Of a DNA stretch of 8,647 nt, positions 1 through 7,365 are shown in pieces. Positions within the stretch are counted from its first letter, which is position 1; every line of letters starts with the position of its first letter. Position numbers and translations under genes: made by a program. Below the pieces are notes generated by a model that was given only the letters and a program-made list of their open reading frames with translations, was not told the DNA's origin and did not search any database. Where the stretch lies: positions 1-8,647 of the forward strand of contig JAGHTD010000205.1 in NCBI GenBank assembly GCA_018065475.1, written 5' to 3'. This DNA is from Candidatus Colimorpha enterica (GTDB lineage Bacteria > Bacillota > Clostridia > Oscillospirales > CAG-272).

Positions 1-1709
1 CCTTTATGCGCATAGAGGGCGAAAACACCGCCGACGCTCCGAAATCCTGCTATATGCGTCTGCCTCAGCCCTGCGTCTATTTCGCTCCGCAGTGGGCGAG
101 GTGGGATATGACGCATAAGGACGGCTTCTCCTCCTTCAACGCCGACGGGAAGGTCTGCCTCGTCTCCTTCCTCGACGGCAAGCCGTTCTCCGACGTCGAA
201 TCCTCCGTCCTGCTCGGGCCCGGAGAAAAGGCGGTCTTCACCTTCTTCATCCCGCACACCCCGATAAGCCGTGAACGTGCCGAGGTGCTCGCAAAGGCGG
301 ATTTTGACGAAAAGCTCGCCGAGGGCAGGGCGTTCTGGCGCGGGAAGCTCGACAGCATGGCGTCGTTCTCACTCCCCGACGGACGGCTTGACGATATGCT
401 GAAGGCGGGGCTCCTTCACCTCGACCTCATCACCTACGGCAACGAGCCGGGCGGCGACGCGGGCGCCTGCGTCGGCGTTTACTCCCCGATAGGCACCGAA
501 AGTCTCCCGATTATCGGGCTTTACGAGTCGATAGGGTGGAAAAAGCTCGCCGAAAGGTCGGTCAACTACTTCTTCACCAAACAGCGTGAGGACGGACGCT
601 TCGTCAATTACGGCAACTACGAGTCGGAATCCGGTTCCATCCTCCGCATTGCGGCGGAGCATTACAGGGTGACGCACGACAGGGCGTGGTTTGAGACCGT
701 GAAGGAAAAGCTCGTCCTCGGCTGTCAGTACATCGAGAACTGGGCAGCAAAGTCGAAGGACGAATCCCTCCGAAAGAACGGATACGGGATGATCTTCGGT
801 CAGGTCTCCGACTGCACCAACCACTTCCACGACTATATGCTCAACTCGATCGCCTACGGAGGCGTGAAGGGCGTCAGCGAGGCGCTCGCCGACGTCCGCG
901 ACCCGCGCGCGGAGCCATTTTCCGCCTTTGCCGACGAGTTCAGAAAGAATATCCTCGACTCACTCACCGAGAGCTTCGCCCTCGGCCCCGCAGTCCCGAT
1001 CTCCGACGGAAGCTGGATCCCGTCGGTCAGTCTGTGGCCGGAAAAGAACGTGCAGGGGCCTCAGTCGCTCTTCACCTTCGGCGGCTACGCCTACACCCAC
1101 GCCGCAATGCTCCTTGAAGACTCAAACGTCGGCGGAGGCGCTTACGCGGTGATGAACGGCGTGATAGAGCCGGAGCACATCTTCGCCTCCTTCATCGCAC
1201 AGTGGTACACGGAGTTCTGCACTGTCGATAACGCCGGCTATTCGCAGCCATATTACAATCAGCAGTCGTATATCAACCTTCTGCGCGGCGAAAAGGGCGC
1301 CTTCCTTTCGGAGCTTTACAACCAGGTTTCGGCTCACGCCGACCGCGAGACCTACACGTTCTGGGAGCATTTAAGCCAGGTCTCCGCCCACAAAACGCAC
1401 GAGGAAGCGTGGTTCCTGACAAGGATAAGGTGGCTTCTCTGCGTCGATCAGTTCGGACGCTTCGACATCCTTTCGGGTGCGCCGCTCCGCTGGTTCGGGG
1501 ACGGGAAGAAGATCACAGTCAAAGGGCTCGTCACCTCCTACGGAAAGCTGTCGTTTGAGGTAAGCTCGGATAAGGACGGGATCACCGCGTCCCTCTCCCT
1601 CGTTTCAAACGGCCTCCCCTGCCCGCCCGCGGTCGTTCACCTCGGCGGAAGAAAGTTCACCGTTGATTTTTCAAAGAATCCCGACGCCGTCGTCAGCGTA
1701 AAGAAATAA
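1..1709 (+). CDS. Six-hairpin glycoside-hydrolase-like protein, 3' part (5' end outside window)
   Basis: The reading frame is open to the first base of the window and ends at TAA 1707-1709, so about 568 C-terminal residues are visible. The ATG at base 6 has only five bases in front of it and falls inside what looks like a beta-sandwich domain, so the true start is probably upstream. Residues from that ATG: about 1-95 are beta-rich, and a linker helix containing AEGRAFWRGKLDS leads into an alpha-helical region of about 125-480. That region has repeated hairpin features such as YSPIGTESLPIIGLYESIGW, FFTKQREDGRFVNYG and AAEHYRVTHDRAWF. The layout matches six-hairpin glycosidases (clan-like GH15/GH78/GH94 architectures). 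The last 80 residues look like a small beta domain. The likely role is cleavage of a glycosidic bond in a carbohydrate, but I cannot assign a GH family, substrate or catalytic acid by eye. No signal peptide can be judged because the N-terminus is missing. A hairpin terminator follows, separating it from the next operon. Confidence 0.7.
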   Translation, partial: FMRIEGENTADAPKSCYMRLPQPCVYFAPQWARWDMTHKDGFSSFNADGKVCLVSFLDGKPFSDVESSVLLGPGEKAVFTFFIPHTPISRERAEVLAKADFDEKLAEGRAFWRGKLDSMASFSLPDGRLDDMLKAGLLHLDLITYGNEPGGDAGACVGVYSPIGTESLPIIGLYESIGWKKLAERSVNYFFTKQREDGRFVNYGNYESESGSILRIAAEHYRVTHDRAWFETVKEKLVLGCQYIENWAAKSKDESLRKNGYGMIFGQVSDCTNHFHDYMLNSIAYGGVKGVSEALADVRDPRAEPFSAFADEFRKNILDSLTESFALGPAVPISDGSWIPSVSLWPEKNVQGPQSLFTFGGYAYTHAAMLLEDSNVGGGAYAVMNGVIEPEHIFASFIAQWYTEFCTVDNAGYSQPYYNQQSYINLLRGEKGAFLSELYNQVSAHADRETYTFWEHLSQVSAHKTHEEAWFLTRIRWLLCVDQFGRFDILSGAPLRWFGDGKKITVKGLVTSYGKLSFEVSSDKDGITASLSLVSNGLPCPPAVVHLGGRKFTVDFSKNPDAVVSVKK

Positions 1710-1713
1710 CCCG

Positions 1714-1756
1714 CCGCCTCCCCGGAGCGTCAGACGCTTTGCGGGAGGCGGTTTTT
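1714..1756 (+). terminator. Rho-independent terminator after the glycosidase-like gene
   Basis: A 9-bp perfect stem pairs CCGCCTCCC (1714-1722) with GGGAGGCGG (1743-1751). A second nested hairpin lies inside it: AGCGT (1726-1730) and ACGCT (1734-1738) with loop CAG. Five T residues (1752-1756) follow directly, with another T-run at 1764-1768. It begins 4 bases after the TAA of the upstream gene, so it ends that transcript. It should also insulate the promoter at 1778 from read-through. Confidence 0.9.
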
Positions 1757-1777
1757 CGCTTCTTTTTCTCAAAATAA

Positions 1778-1806
1778 TTGACATAAACCTTTAATGATGT
1801 TATAAT
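1778..1806 (+). promoter_or_regulatory. Consensus sigma-A/sigma-70 promoter for the phoH-mutS2 operon
   Basis: A perfect -35 box TTGACA (1778-1783) is followed by a 17-bp spacer and a perfect -10 box TATAAT (1801-1806). TG at 1798-1799, one base before the -10 box, adds an extended -10 element (TGTTATAAT). The surrounding 1770-1820 stretch is AT-rich in an otherwise GC-rich window. The expected transcription start is the A near 1813, giving a leader of only about 20 nt. No operator-like inverted repeat or riboswitch is visible between promoter and gene, so expression looks constitutive and strong. Confidence 0.92.
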
Positions 1807-1823
1807 ATTAATAGAGAAAGTAT

Positions 1824-1828
1824 GGGAG
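1824..1828 (+). promoter_or_regulatory. Ribosome binding site that selects the phoH start at 1834
   Basis: GGGAG (1824-1828) sits 5 nt upstream of ATG 1834, a good Shine-Dalgarno position. The in-frame ATG at 1822 overlaps this motif and would lie only about 9 nt from the predicted transcription start, with just a weak GAGAAAG in front. The site therefore favours 1834 as the real start. Confidence 0.7.
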
Positions 1829-1833
1829 CAAAA

Positions 1834-2823
1834 ATGGCAGAAAAAAAGATTTTTACCGAGAACACCGAGATAAGCGCCGCAATTTTCGGAGGGCTTGACG
1901 CAAACGCCGAGCTTATCGAAAAGGAATACGGCGTCGTCCTCACCGAAAACAGCGACGGGGACGGGCTTTCGGTCAGAATAAGCGGCGAAAACCCCGACGG
2001 CGTAGAAAAGGCGGCGTCGGTCGTTTCGGCACTCAAAAAGATCGCCCAAGTCAACGGCTCCGTCAGCCAGAGAGAGGTCGCTTATTCCATTTCGATGATA
2101 AACGACGGAAGGCAGGAGGAGCTGAACTTCATCGACAGCAGTACCGTCTGCCTCACCTCGCGCGGCAAGCCGATAAGCGCAAAGACCGCCGGACAGAAGG
2201 AATACATAAACGCCGTGAAGAACAACACCGTCGTCTTCGGCGTCGGCCCCGCCGGAACGGGAAAGACCTTCCTTGCCGTCGCGCTCGCCGTCAAGGCGCT
2301 CCGCTCCAAAGAGGTCGCCCGCATAGTCATCACCCGCCCCGCAGTCGAGGCAGGCGAACGGCTCGGCTTCCTCCCCGGTGACCTTCAAAGCAAGATCGAC
2401 CCTTATCTCCGCCCGCTCTACGACGCGCTTTACGAAATGCTCGGGGCAGACGCCTGCCAGAGATACGTCGAGAGAGGGACGATTGAGATCGCTCCGCTCG
2501 CCTACATGAGAGGGCGCACGCTTGACGACTCCTTCATCATCCTCGACGAGGCGCAGAACACCTCGCCGGAGCAGATGAAGATGTTTCTCACCCGTCTCGG
2601 AAACAACTCCAAAGCCGTGATAACCGGCGACCTCACGCAGACCGACCTTCCCGCGGGGATGAGAAGCGGCCTCAGCGAGGCGGTGAAGATACTGAATGGA
2701 GTGGAAGGCATAGCCATCCACCGCTTCACGGGGCGCGACGTCGTCCGCCACCGCATCGTGCAGAAGATAATAAACGCTTACGAAAAGTATGAAGCCGACA
2801 GGGCTTCGGGCAGAAACAGATGA
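1834..2823 (+). CDS. phoH: PhoH-like ATPase (PhoH/YbeZ family)
   Basis: This is a 329-residue cytoplasmic P-loop NTPase of the PhoH/YbeZ family. In other bacteria the family is linked to YbeY in RNA processing, and RNA-helicase-like activity has been proposed. Numbered from ATG 1834, Walker A is GPAGTGKT at 138-145. The family motif TRPAVEAGE begins near 167, Walker B IILDEAQN lies at 235-242, and the TGD sensor-like motif is at 264-266. The first 100 residues form the less conserved N-terminal region, which resembles a small KH-like RNA-binding fold (inferred from the family). Length is typical. I chose ATG 1834 over the in-frame ATG at 1822 because GGGAG lies 5 nt ahead of it. The stop overlaps the ATG of ybeY (ATGA, 2820-2823), which suggests translational coupling with its presumed partner. 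It is first in the operon, directly behind a consensus promoter. Confidence 0.93.
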   Translation: MAEKKIFTENTEISAAIFGGLDANAELIEKEYGVVLTENSDGDGLSVRISGENPDGVEKAASVVSALKKIAQVNGSVSQREVAYSISMINDGRQEELNFIDSSTVCLTSRGKPISAKTAGQKEYINAVKNNTVVFGVGPAGTGKTFLAVALAVKALRSKEVARIVITRPAVEAGERLGFLPGDLQSKIDPYLRPLYDALYEMLGADACQRYVERGTIEIAPLAYMRGRTLDDSFIILDEAQNTSPEQMKMFLTRLGNNSKAVITGDLTQTDLPAGMRSGLSEAVKILNGVEGIAIHRFTGRDVVRHRIVQKIINAYEKYEADRASGRNR

Positions 2824-3290
2824 AAAAGCTGTATTTATACGTCGAAAACGGGCAGGAAACGCCGATAAGCGCCTACCGTATGGGAAAGATAAGAAAGGTG
2901 CTGACGCAGGCACTCGACTATGAGAAGGTGGATTTTCCCGCCGAAATATCCCTCACCTTCACCGACAATGAGGGCATCCACGCCCTCAACCGGAAGTATA
3001 GAAACGTCGATCGGCCAACCGACGTGCTTTCCTTCCCGCAGTTTGACGGCAGGGACGAGATAGAATACGACGGCAACCCCGTCCTCCTCGGCGACATAGT
3101 CATCTCGGTCGAAAAGGCGGCGGCTCAGGCGGAGGAATACGGTCATTCGCTCACGAGGGAGCTGTGCTTCCTTGCGGTACATTCCGTACTGCACCTGCTC
3201 GGCTACGATCACGAACGCTCCGAAAAAGAAGAAAAAGATATGTTTGCAAGGCAGAAGGAGATCCTTGACCTTGCGGGAATAAGAAGGTAA
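2820..3290 (+). CDS. ybeY: YbeY, endoribonuclease / 16S rRNA maturation factor
   Basis: This 156-residue protein is a metal-dependent endoribonuclease of the UPF0054/YbeY family. In bacteria the family takes part in processing the 3' end of 16S rRNA and in late quality control of 70S ribosomes. The signature HSVLHLLGYDH supplies the three zinc ligands His121, His125 and His131 (HxxxHxxxxxH). The conserved upstream motif YRNVDRPTDVLSFP lies at about 60-73, with Arg61 in the position of the catalytically important arginine. Length is normal for the family. The ATG overlaps the phoH stop by 4 nt and has no strong Shine-Dalgarno of its own, so it is probably translated by coupling. The stop is 2 nt before era, which encodes another factor acting at the 16S 3' end. 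Confidence 0.95.
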   Translation: MKKLYLYVENGQETPISAYRMGKIRKVLTQALDYEKVDFPAEISLTFTDNEGIHALNRKYRNVDRPTDVLSFPQFDGRDEIEYDGNPVLLGDIVISVEKAAAQAEEYGHSLTRELCFLAVHSVLHLLGYDHERSEKEEKDMFARQKEILDLAGIRR

Positions 3291-3292
3291 AG

Positions 3293-4183
3293 ATGAAAAC
3301 AGGATTTATCGCAATAGTAGGAAGACCCAACGTGGGCAAATCGACTCTGCTCAACGCCATGCTCGGCGAAAAGATCGCCATCGTTTCGCAGAAGCCGCAG
3401 ACGACGAGAAACAGGATAACCGGCATCCTCACAAGAGGGGAAAGCCAGTTCGTTTTCGTCGATACGCCCGGACTTATCAAGTCGCGCAACAAGCTCGGCG
3501 ACTATATGGTGAAGACGATCAACAGCGCGATCGGCTCGGTCGATGCGTGCATTCTCGTCGTTGAAGCGGGAGTGAAGCCCGGTGCCACCGACCTCGCCGT
3601 CATCGAGAAGATAAAGCAGAATGAGCTCCCCGCCATCCTCGTCATCAACAAGGTGGACAGAGTGAACGGCGAGCAGGTCGGAAAGACCATTATGGAGTTC
3701 AAGGACCTCTACGACTTCAAAGCGATCGTACCGATCGCCGCCGTCAACGGCAAGAACGTGAAGGACGTCATCGACGAGGCGGAAAACCTCCTCTCCGAGG
3801 GAGAATGGATGTTTGAGGCGGACGAGATCACCGATCAGCCCGAAAGACAGATAGCCGCCGAGATAATCAGAGAAAAGATCCTCCGTATCCTCGACGACGA
3901 GATCCCGCACGGAACGGCGGTCGTCATCGAAGATTTCAAGGACGAAGGCTCGTTCCTCTCGATCAGGGCGGAGATATTCTGCGAAAGAGAGTCCCACAAG
4001 CGCATCATCATCGGCAAGAACGGCGAACAGCTGAAAAAGATCGGCACCTACGCCCGCGAGGACCTCGAAAACTTCTTCGGCACGAAGGTATATATCAACC
4101 TTTGGGTCAAGGTCAAGGAGAACTGGCGCGACAGCGACGTCAACCTCGTCAACTTCGGCTTCAACAAGAAAGACCTCGACTGA
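3293..4183 (+). CDS. era: GTPase Era, 30S ribosome assembly factor
   Basis: This 296-residue protein has the full Era architecture: an N-terminal GTPase domain and a C-terminal KH RNA-binding domain. Visible G motifs are G1 GRPNVGKS (10-17), the G2 region around TTRN (37-40), G3 DTPG (57-60) and G4 NKVD (119-122). The G5 region VPIAAVNG (146-153) has Ala where most Era proteins have Ser in the SA motif. The KH loop GKNG is at 241-244, followed by the conserved end of the domain with NLWVKVKENWRD (269-280). Era binds the 3' end of 16S rRNA during small-subunit maturation and associates peripherally with the membrane. AAGG at 3284-3287, 5 nt before ATG, serves as ribosome binding site and lies within the end of ybeY. 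A single base separates era from recO. Confidence 0.97.
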   Translation: MKTGFIAIVGRPNVGKSTLLNAMLGEKIAIVSQKPQTTRNRITGILTRGESQFVFVDTPGLIKSRNKLGDYMVKTINSAIGSVDACILVVEAGVKPGATDLAVIEKIKQNELPAILVINKVDRVNGEQVGKTIMEFKDLYDFKAIVPIAAVNGKNVKDVIDEAENLLSEGEWMFEADEITDQPERQIAAEIIREKILRILDDEIPHGTAVVIEDFKDEGSFLSIRAEIFCERESHKRIIIGKNGEQLKKIGTYAREDLENFFGTKVYINLWVKVKENWRDSDVNLVNFGFNKKDLD

Positions 4184-4184
4184 T

Positions 4185-4964
4185 ATGTCCGAAAAAAAAG
4201 GGATCGTCGTAAACGGACTGATCCTCCGCATCGCCGACTGCCGCGAGAACGACAGGATGCTGACCGTGCTGACCGACGAGCTCGGCAAGATCTCCGTGCT
4301 TGCGAAGGGGATAAAGAGTCTCCGCAACAAAAACCGCAGTGCCTGTCAGATGTTCACCTATTCGGAGCTTATCTTAAACGAGCGCGACGGCTTCTACACG
4401 CTGAGCGAGGCGGCGATAAACCGCTCTTTCGCTTCCCTCTCCGAGGATATCGAAGCGTCGGCTCTCGCCTGCTACGTCTCGGAAGCCGTGGATTTCGTCT
4501 GCATGGACGGCGTGCCGGAGGAGGAGATACTCCGCCTTGCGCTCAACGTCCTCTATATGCTCTCGGAGAAAAAGACGGACTTTTACCTCATCAAGACGGT
4601 GTTTGAACTCCGGCTTGCGCTCTGCCTCGGCATTCTCCCCGACTTTTCCTGCTGCACCGTCTGCGGGAAACGTCCCGACACGCTCTATTTCAGCGAAACG
4701 GGGGAAAGCGTCCTCTGTCTCGACTGCCTGTCGCAGACGAGCAACGAGAGCACGGTGTGCCTGACGGGAACGTCGCTCGACTTTTTACGGTACGAAGCGG
4801 CCTGCCCGCAAAAAAAGATATTTTCGTTTGCCTGCGAACCGGGCGACGAGGTGGGAAGACTGTCGGAAAAACATCTGACCTATTCCCTCTCCCGCAGGTT
4901 CCGCACGCTTGACTTTTACTATGAGATAACCAAGCTCGGCAAAAGCATAGCCGAGAAGAAATGA
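4185..4964 (+). CDS. recO: DNA repair protein RecO
   Basis: This 259-residue protein belongs to the RecO family. RecO acts with RecF and RecR to load RecA onto SSB-coated gaps. The N-terminal OB-fold region (about 1-80) starts with KGIVVNGLILRIADCRENDR and contains the typical LAKGIKSLRNKNRSA stretch. The C-terminal helical domain carries a zinc-finger-like cysteine set, Cys157-x2-Cys160 and Cys178-x2-Cys181, in CTVCG and CLDC. Length is typical. It starts one base after the era stop with no clear Shine-Dalgarno, so translation probably depends on ribosomes finishing era. era-recO adjacency is the usual Firmicutes arrangement. The mutS2 start follows after 4 nt, instead of the glyQS genes seen in Bacillus. 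Confidence 0.93.
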   Translation: MSEKKGIVVNGLILRIADCRENDRMLTVLTDELGKISVLAKGIKSLRNKNRSACQMFTYSELILNERDGFYTLSEAAINRSFASLSEDIEASALACYVSEAVDFVCMDGVPEEEILRLALNVLYMLSEKKTDFYLIKTVFELRLALCLGILPDFSCCTVCGKRPDTLYFSETGESVLCLDCLSQTSNESTVCLTGTSLDFLRYEAACPQKKIFSFACEPGDEVGRLSEKHLTYSLSRRFRTLDFYYEITKLGKSIAEKK

Positions 4965-4968
4965 CGAT

Positions 4969-7365
4969 ATGAACTACTACGACAGAGCGATAAACACGCT
5001 GGAATACAATAAGATAGTCACCCTGCTCGCCGACTCCTGCTGTACGGAGGGGGCGAAGAAGATGGCTCTTTCACTTTTGCCCGAGGGCAACCCCGACAGC
5101 GTGAGAAAGAATCTCGCTCTCACCACCGATGCAAAGAAGATGCTCACCGCAAAGGGGCTTCCTCCCTTCGACTCGGTTTACGACATCACCGACGCTATGG
5201 AACGCGCCGCAAAGGGCGGAACGCTGACCATGTCTGAGCTTCTGCGCGTCGCCTACCTTATGTCCACCTCCCGCCGTCTTTACGAATACTGCTTCGGCGG
5301 CGACGGCGACGGGCTGACGGGCGGAATGATCGAAGAACATTTCGCGCGCCTTCACCCCGACAGGATGCTTGAGGATAAGATAAGAAAGGCGATCCTCGCC
5401 GACGATATGATGTCCGACGAAGCAAGCCCTCTCCTTGCCGACATCCGCCGCAAAATACGGCTCGAAAACGCCAAAATAAGAGACAACCTCCAGAAGTACG
5501 CCGGCGGTCAGTTCGGCAAATATCTGCAGGAAAACATAGTCACGATAAGAAACGGGCGCTACGTCGTTCCCGTCAAGGCAGAGTACAAGAACGAGGTCAA
5601 GGGCCTCGTCCACGACACCTCGTCGTCGGGCGCGACCTACTTCATAGAGCCCCTTGCGATCGTCGATTCCAACAACGAGCTCCGTTCACTCGAAAGCAAG
5701 GAGGAACACGAGATCGAGCGTATCCTTTCTGCTCTGACCTCCGACTGCTGTATGGAGCAGAGCGCGATCGAGGGCAATTACCGTGCCGTCACTTACCTCG
5801 CCTTCCTTTTCGGAAAGGCGGAGCTTTCGGTGCGCATGAGGGCGTCCGAGCCGGAGATCAGCCGTTCAAAGTCCCTCCGCTTCATAAACGCCCGCCACCC
5901 GCTCATCCCGAAGGAAAGAGTGGTGCCTATCACCGTCTCGCTCGGCGAGAGCTACGACACGATGATAATCACCGGCCCCAACACCGGAGGAAAGACCGTA
6001 ACGCTCAAGACGCTCGGCCTCCTTTCGCTCATGGCGCAGGCGGGGCTTCACATTCCCGCCGACGAGGGCTCGCAGATCTGTATTTTCGACTCCGTCCTCG
6101 CCGATATAGGCGACGAACAGAGCATAGAGCAGAACCTTTCCACCTTCTCCGCACACATGGTCAACACCGTTGACATTCTTTCAAAGCTCACCGACGAAAG
6201 TCTCGCCCTTTTCGACGAGCTGGGAGCCGGCACCGACCCCACTGAGGGCGCCGCACTCGCCGCCGCGATCATCGAGAACGTGAGGGAGAGAGGCGCACTC
6301 TGCGCGGCTACCACCCACTACACGGAGATCAAAGCGTTCGCGATCCAGACGCCCGGCGTCACAAACGCCTCCTGCGAGTTCGACGTCGAAACTCTCCGCC
6401 CGACTTACCGTCTGATAATCGGCACTCCCGGAAAGTCCAACGCCTTTGCGATCTCCCGCAAGCTCGGGCTTGACGGCTCGATAATCGAGAGGGCTCAGCT
6501 GAAACTGACTACCGACGACCTCCGCTTTGAAGACCTCCTTCAGGAACTTGAGACGAAGCGCGAGGAAGCCGAAACGGACAGAAAAACGGCGGAAGCGCTC
6601 CGCGCTTCCTACGAAGCGAAGTATTCAAAGCTCGAAAAAGAGATCGAGGAGAACCGCCGACGCTCCGAAAAAGAGCTTGAAAAGAGCAAGGAACAGGCGG
6701 CGCGCATACTCGAAAGTGCGAGAGCGACAGAGGAATACGTCCTCGCCGACCTCGACAAGATAAGAAAGCAGAAGGACAGCGAACGGTTCGGCGCCGCCAT
6801 AGAGGAAGGCAGAAAAGAACTGCGCCGGCGTATCGACAGCGCGTCTGACGCCGTCAACCCCGTCGTAGATGAGAACAGCGGCGATTACGTTCTTCCCCGC
6901 CCGATACAGAAGGGCGACACCGTCTATATCACAAATCTCAAGCTGACGGGAACGGTCATTCAGGCACCCGACCGCAAGGGCAGTCTTTCGGTACGCACCG
7001 GCAACGTCACGACACGCACGACGCTGAAATACATCCGGCTGAAAGAGGAAGCCGTGACCGTCGTCACCGCCGACAAAAAGAAAGTGCCCGTCTCTAAATA
7101 CCAGGCGTCGATCACCGCCTCATTCTCCCCCGAGCTCGATATAAGAGGGCTTAACGGCGAAGAGGGCTGGGACAAGACCGACAAATACCTCGACGACGCC
7201 TGCATGGCGTCGATGAAGACCGTCACGATCATCCACGGCAAGGGAAGCGGAGTTCTCCGCAAGATCATAACCTCTCACCTCGACAAAGACAAGAGGGTGA
7301 AGAGCTACCGCGGAGGGCTTTACGGCGAAGGTGATTCCGGCGTCACGGTGGTGGAGCTGGAATGA
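4969..7365 (+). CDS. mutS2: MutS2 ATPase/endonuclease with Smr domain
   Basis: This 798-residue protein is a MutS2 family member of about normal length. Like the family, it lacks the MutS1 mismatch-recognition domain. MutS2 limits or processes recombination intermediates, and in Bacillus subtilis it also splits collided ribosomes. The core and lever helices cover about 1-320. The ATPase domain has Walker A GPNTGGKT (336-343), Walker B LFDE (414-417) with the following LGAGTDP, and the TTHY motif shortly after. A long charged coiled coil runs over about 521-625. A KOW-like segment begins near KGDTVYI (about 648-690). The C-terminal Smr domain (about 720-798) keeps both nuclease/RNA-contact motifs, LDIRG (723-727) and HGKGSG (756-761). 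All key motifs are intact. It starts 4 nt after recO, and its stop overlaps the next ATG. Confidence 0.97.
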   Translation: MNYYDRAINTLEYNKIVTLLADSCCTEGAKKMALSLLPEGNPDSVRKNLALTTDAKKMLTAKGLPPFDSVYDITDAMERAAKGGTLTMSELLRVAYLMSTSRRLYEYCFGGDGDGLTGGMIEEHFARLHPDRMLEDKIRKAILADDMMSDEASPLLADIRRKIRLENAKIRDNLQKYAGGQFGKYLQENIVTIRNGRYVVPVKAEYKNEVKGLVHDTSSSGATYFIEPLAIVDSNNELRSLESKEEHEIERILSALTSDCCMEQSAIEGNYRAVTYLAFLFGKAELSVRMRASEPEISRSKSLRFINARHPLIPKERVVPITVSLGESYDTMIITGPNTGGKTVTLKTLGLLSLMAQAGLHIPADEGSQICIFDSVLADIGDEQSIEQNLSTFSAHMVNTVDILSKLTDESLALFDELGAGTDPTEGAALAAAIIENVRERGALCAATTHYTEIKAFAIQTPGVTNASCEFDVETLRPTYRLIIGTPGKSNAFAISRKLGLDGSIIERAQLKLTTDDLRFEDLLQELETKREEAETDRKTAEALRASYEAKYSKLEKEIEENRRRSEKELEKSKEQAARILESARATEEYVLADLDKIRKQKDSERFGAAIEEGRKELRRRIDSASDAVNPVVDENSGDYVLPRPIQKGDTVYITNLKLTGTVIQAPDRKGSLSVRTGNVTTRTTLKYIRLKEEAVTVVTADKKKVPVSKYQASITASFSPELDIRGLNGEEGWDKTDKYLDDACMASMKTVTIIHGKGSGVLRKIITSHLDKDKRVKSYRGGLYGEGDSGVTVVELE
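7353..7356 (+). promoter_or_regulatory. Ribosome binding site for the small membrane protein, inside the mutS2 3' end
   Basis: GGAG (7353-7356) lies 5 nt upstream of ATG 7362, within the last codons of mutS2. It supports real translation of the downstream small gene, which also shares an ATGA stop/start overlap with mutS2. Confidence 0.6.

Noticed and set aside
1822..1824. ATG at 1822 as start of the PhoH-like protein
   Set aside because: It overlaps the Shine-Dalgarno motif for ATG 1834 and would leave a leader of only about 9 nt after the predicted transcription start. It cannot be fully excluded.
1710..1833. A riboswitch or regulatory RNA between the glycosidase-like gene and phoH
   Set aside because: The only structure is the terminator hairpin, which lies upstream of the promoter. 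The leader after the promoter is about 20 nt and too short for a riboswitch.
1693..2913. Long minus-strand open frame (406 codons) opposite the phoH-like gene
   Set aside because: It is antisense to a clear PhoH protein, runs through the terminator and promoter, and its translation has no domain features. It arises from the strong C/G third-position bias of the real gene.
3209..4330. Long minus-strand open frame (373 codons) opposite era
   Set aside because: It is antisense to an unmistakable Era protein, spans three plus-strand genes, and gives low-complexity Val/Asp/Leu-rich protein typical of shadow frames.
5071..5613. Minus-strand open frame (180 codons) opposite mutS2
   Set aside because: It lies wholly within mutS2, has no ribosome binding site or recognisable motif, and is explained by codon bias.
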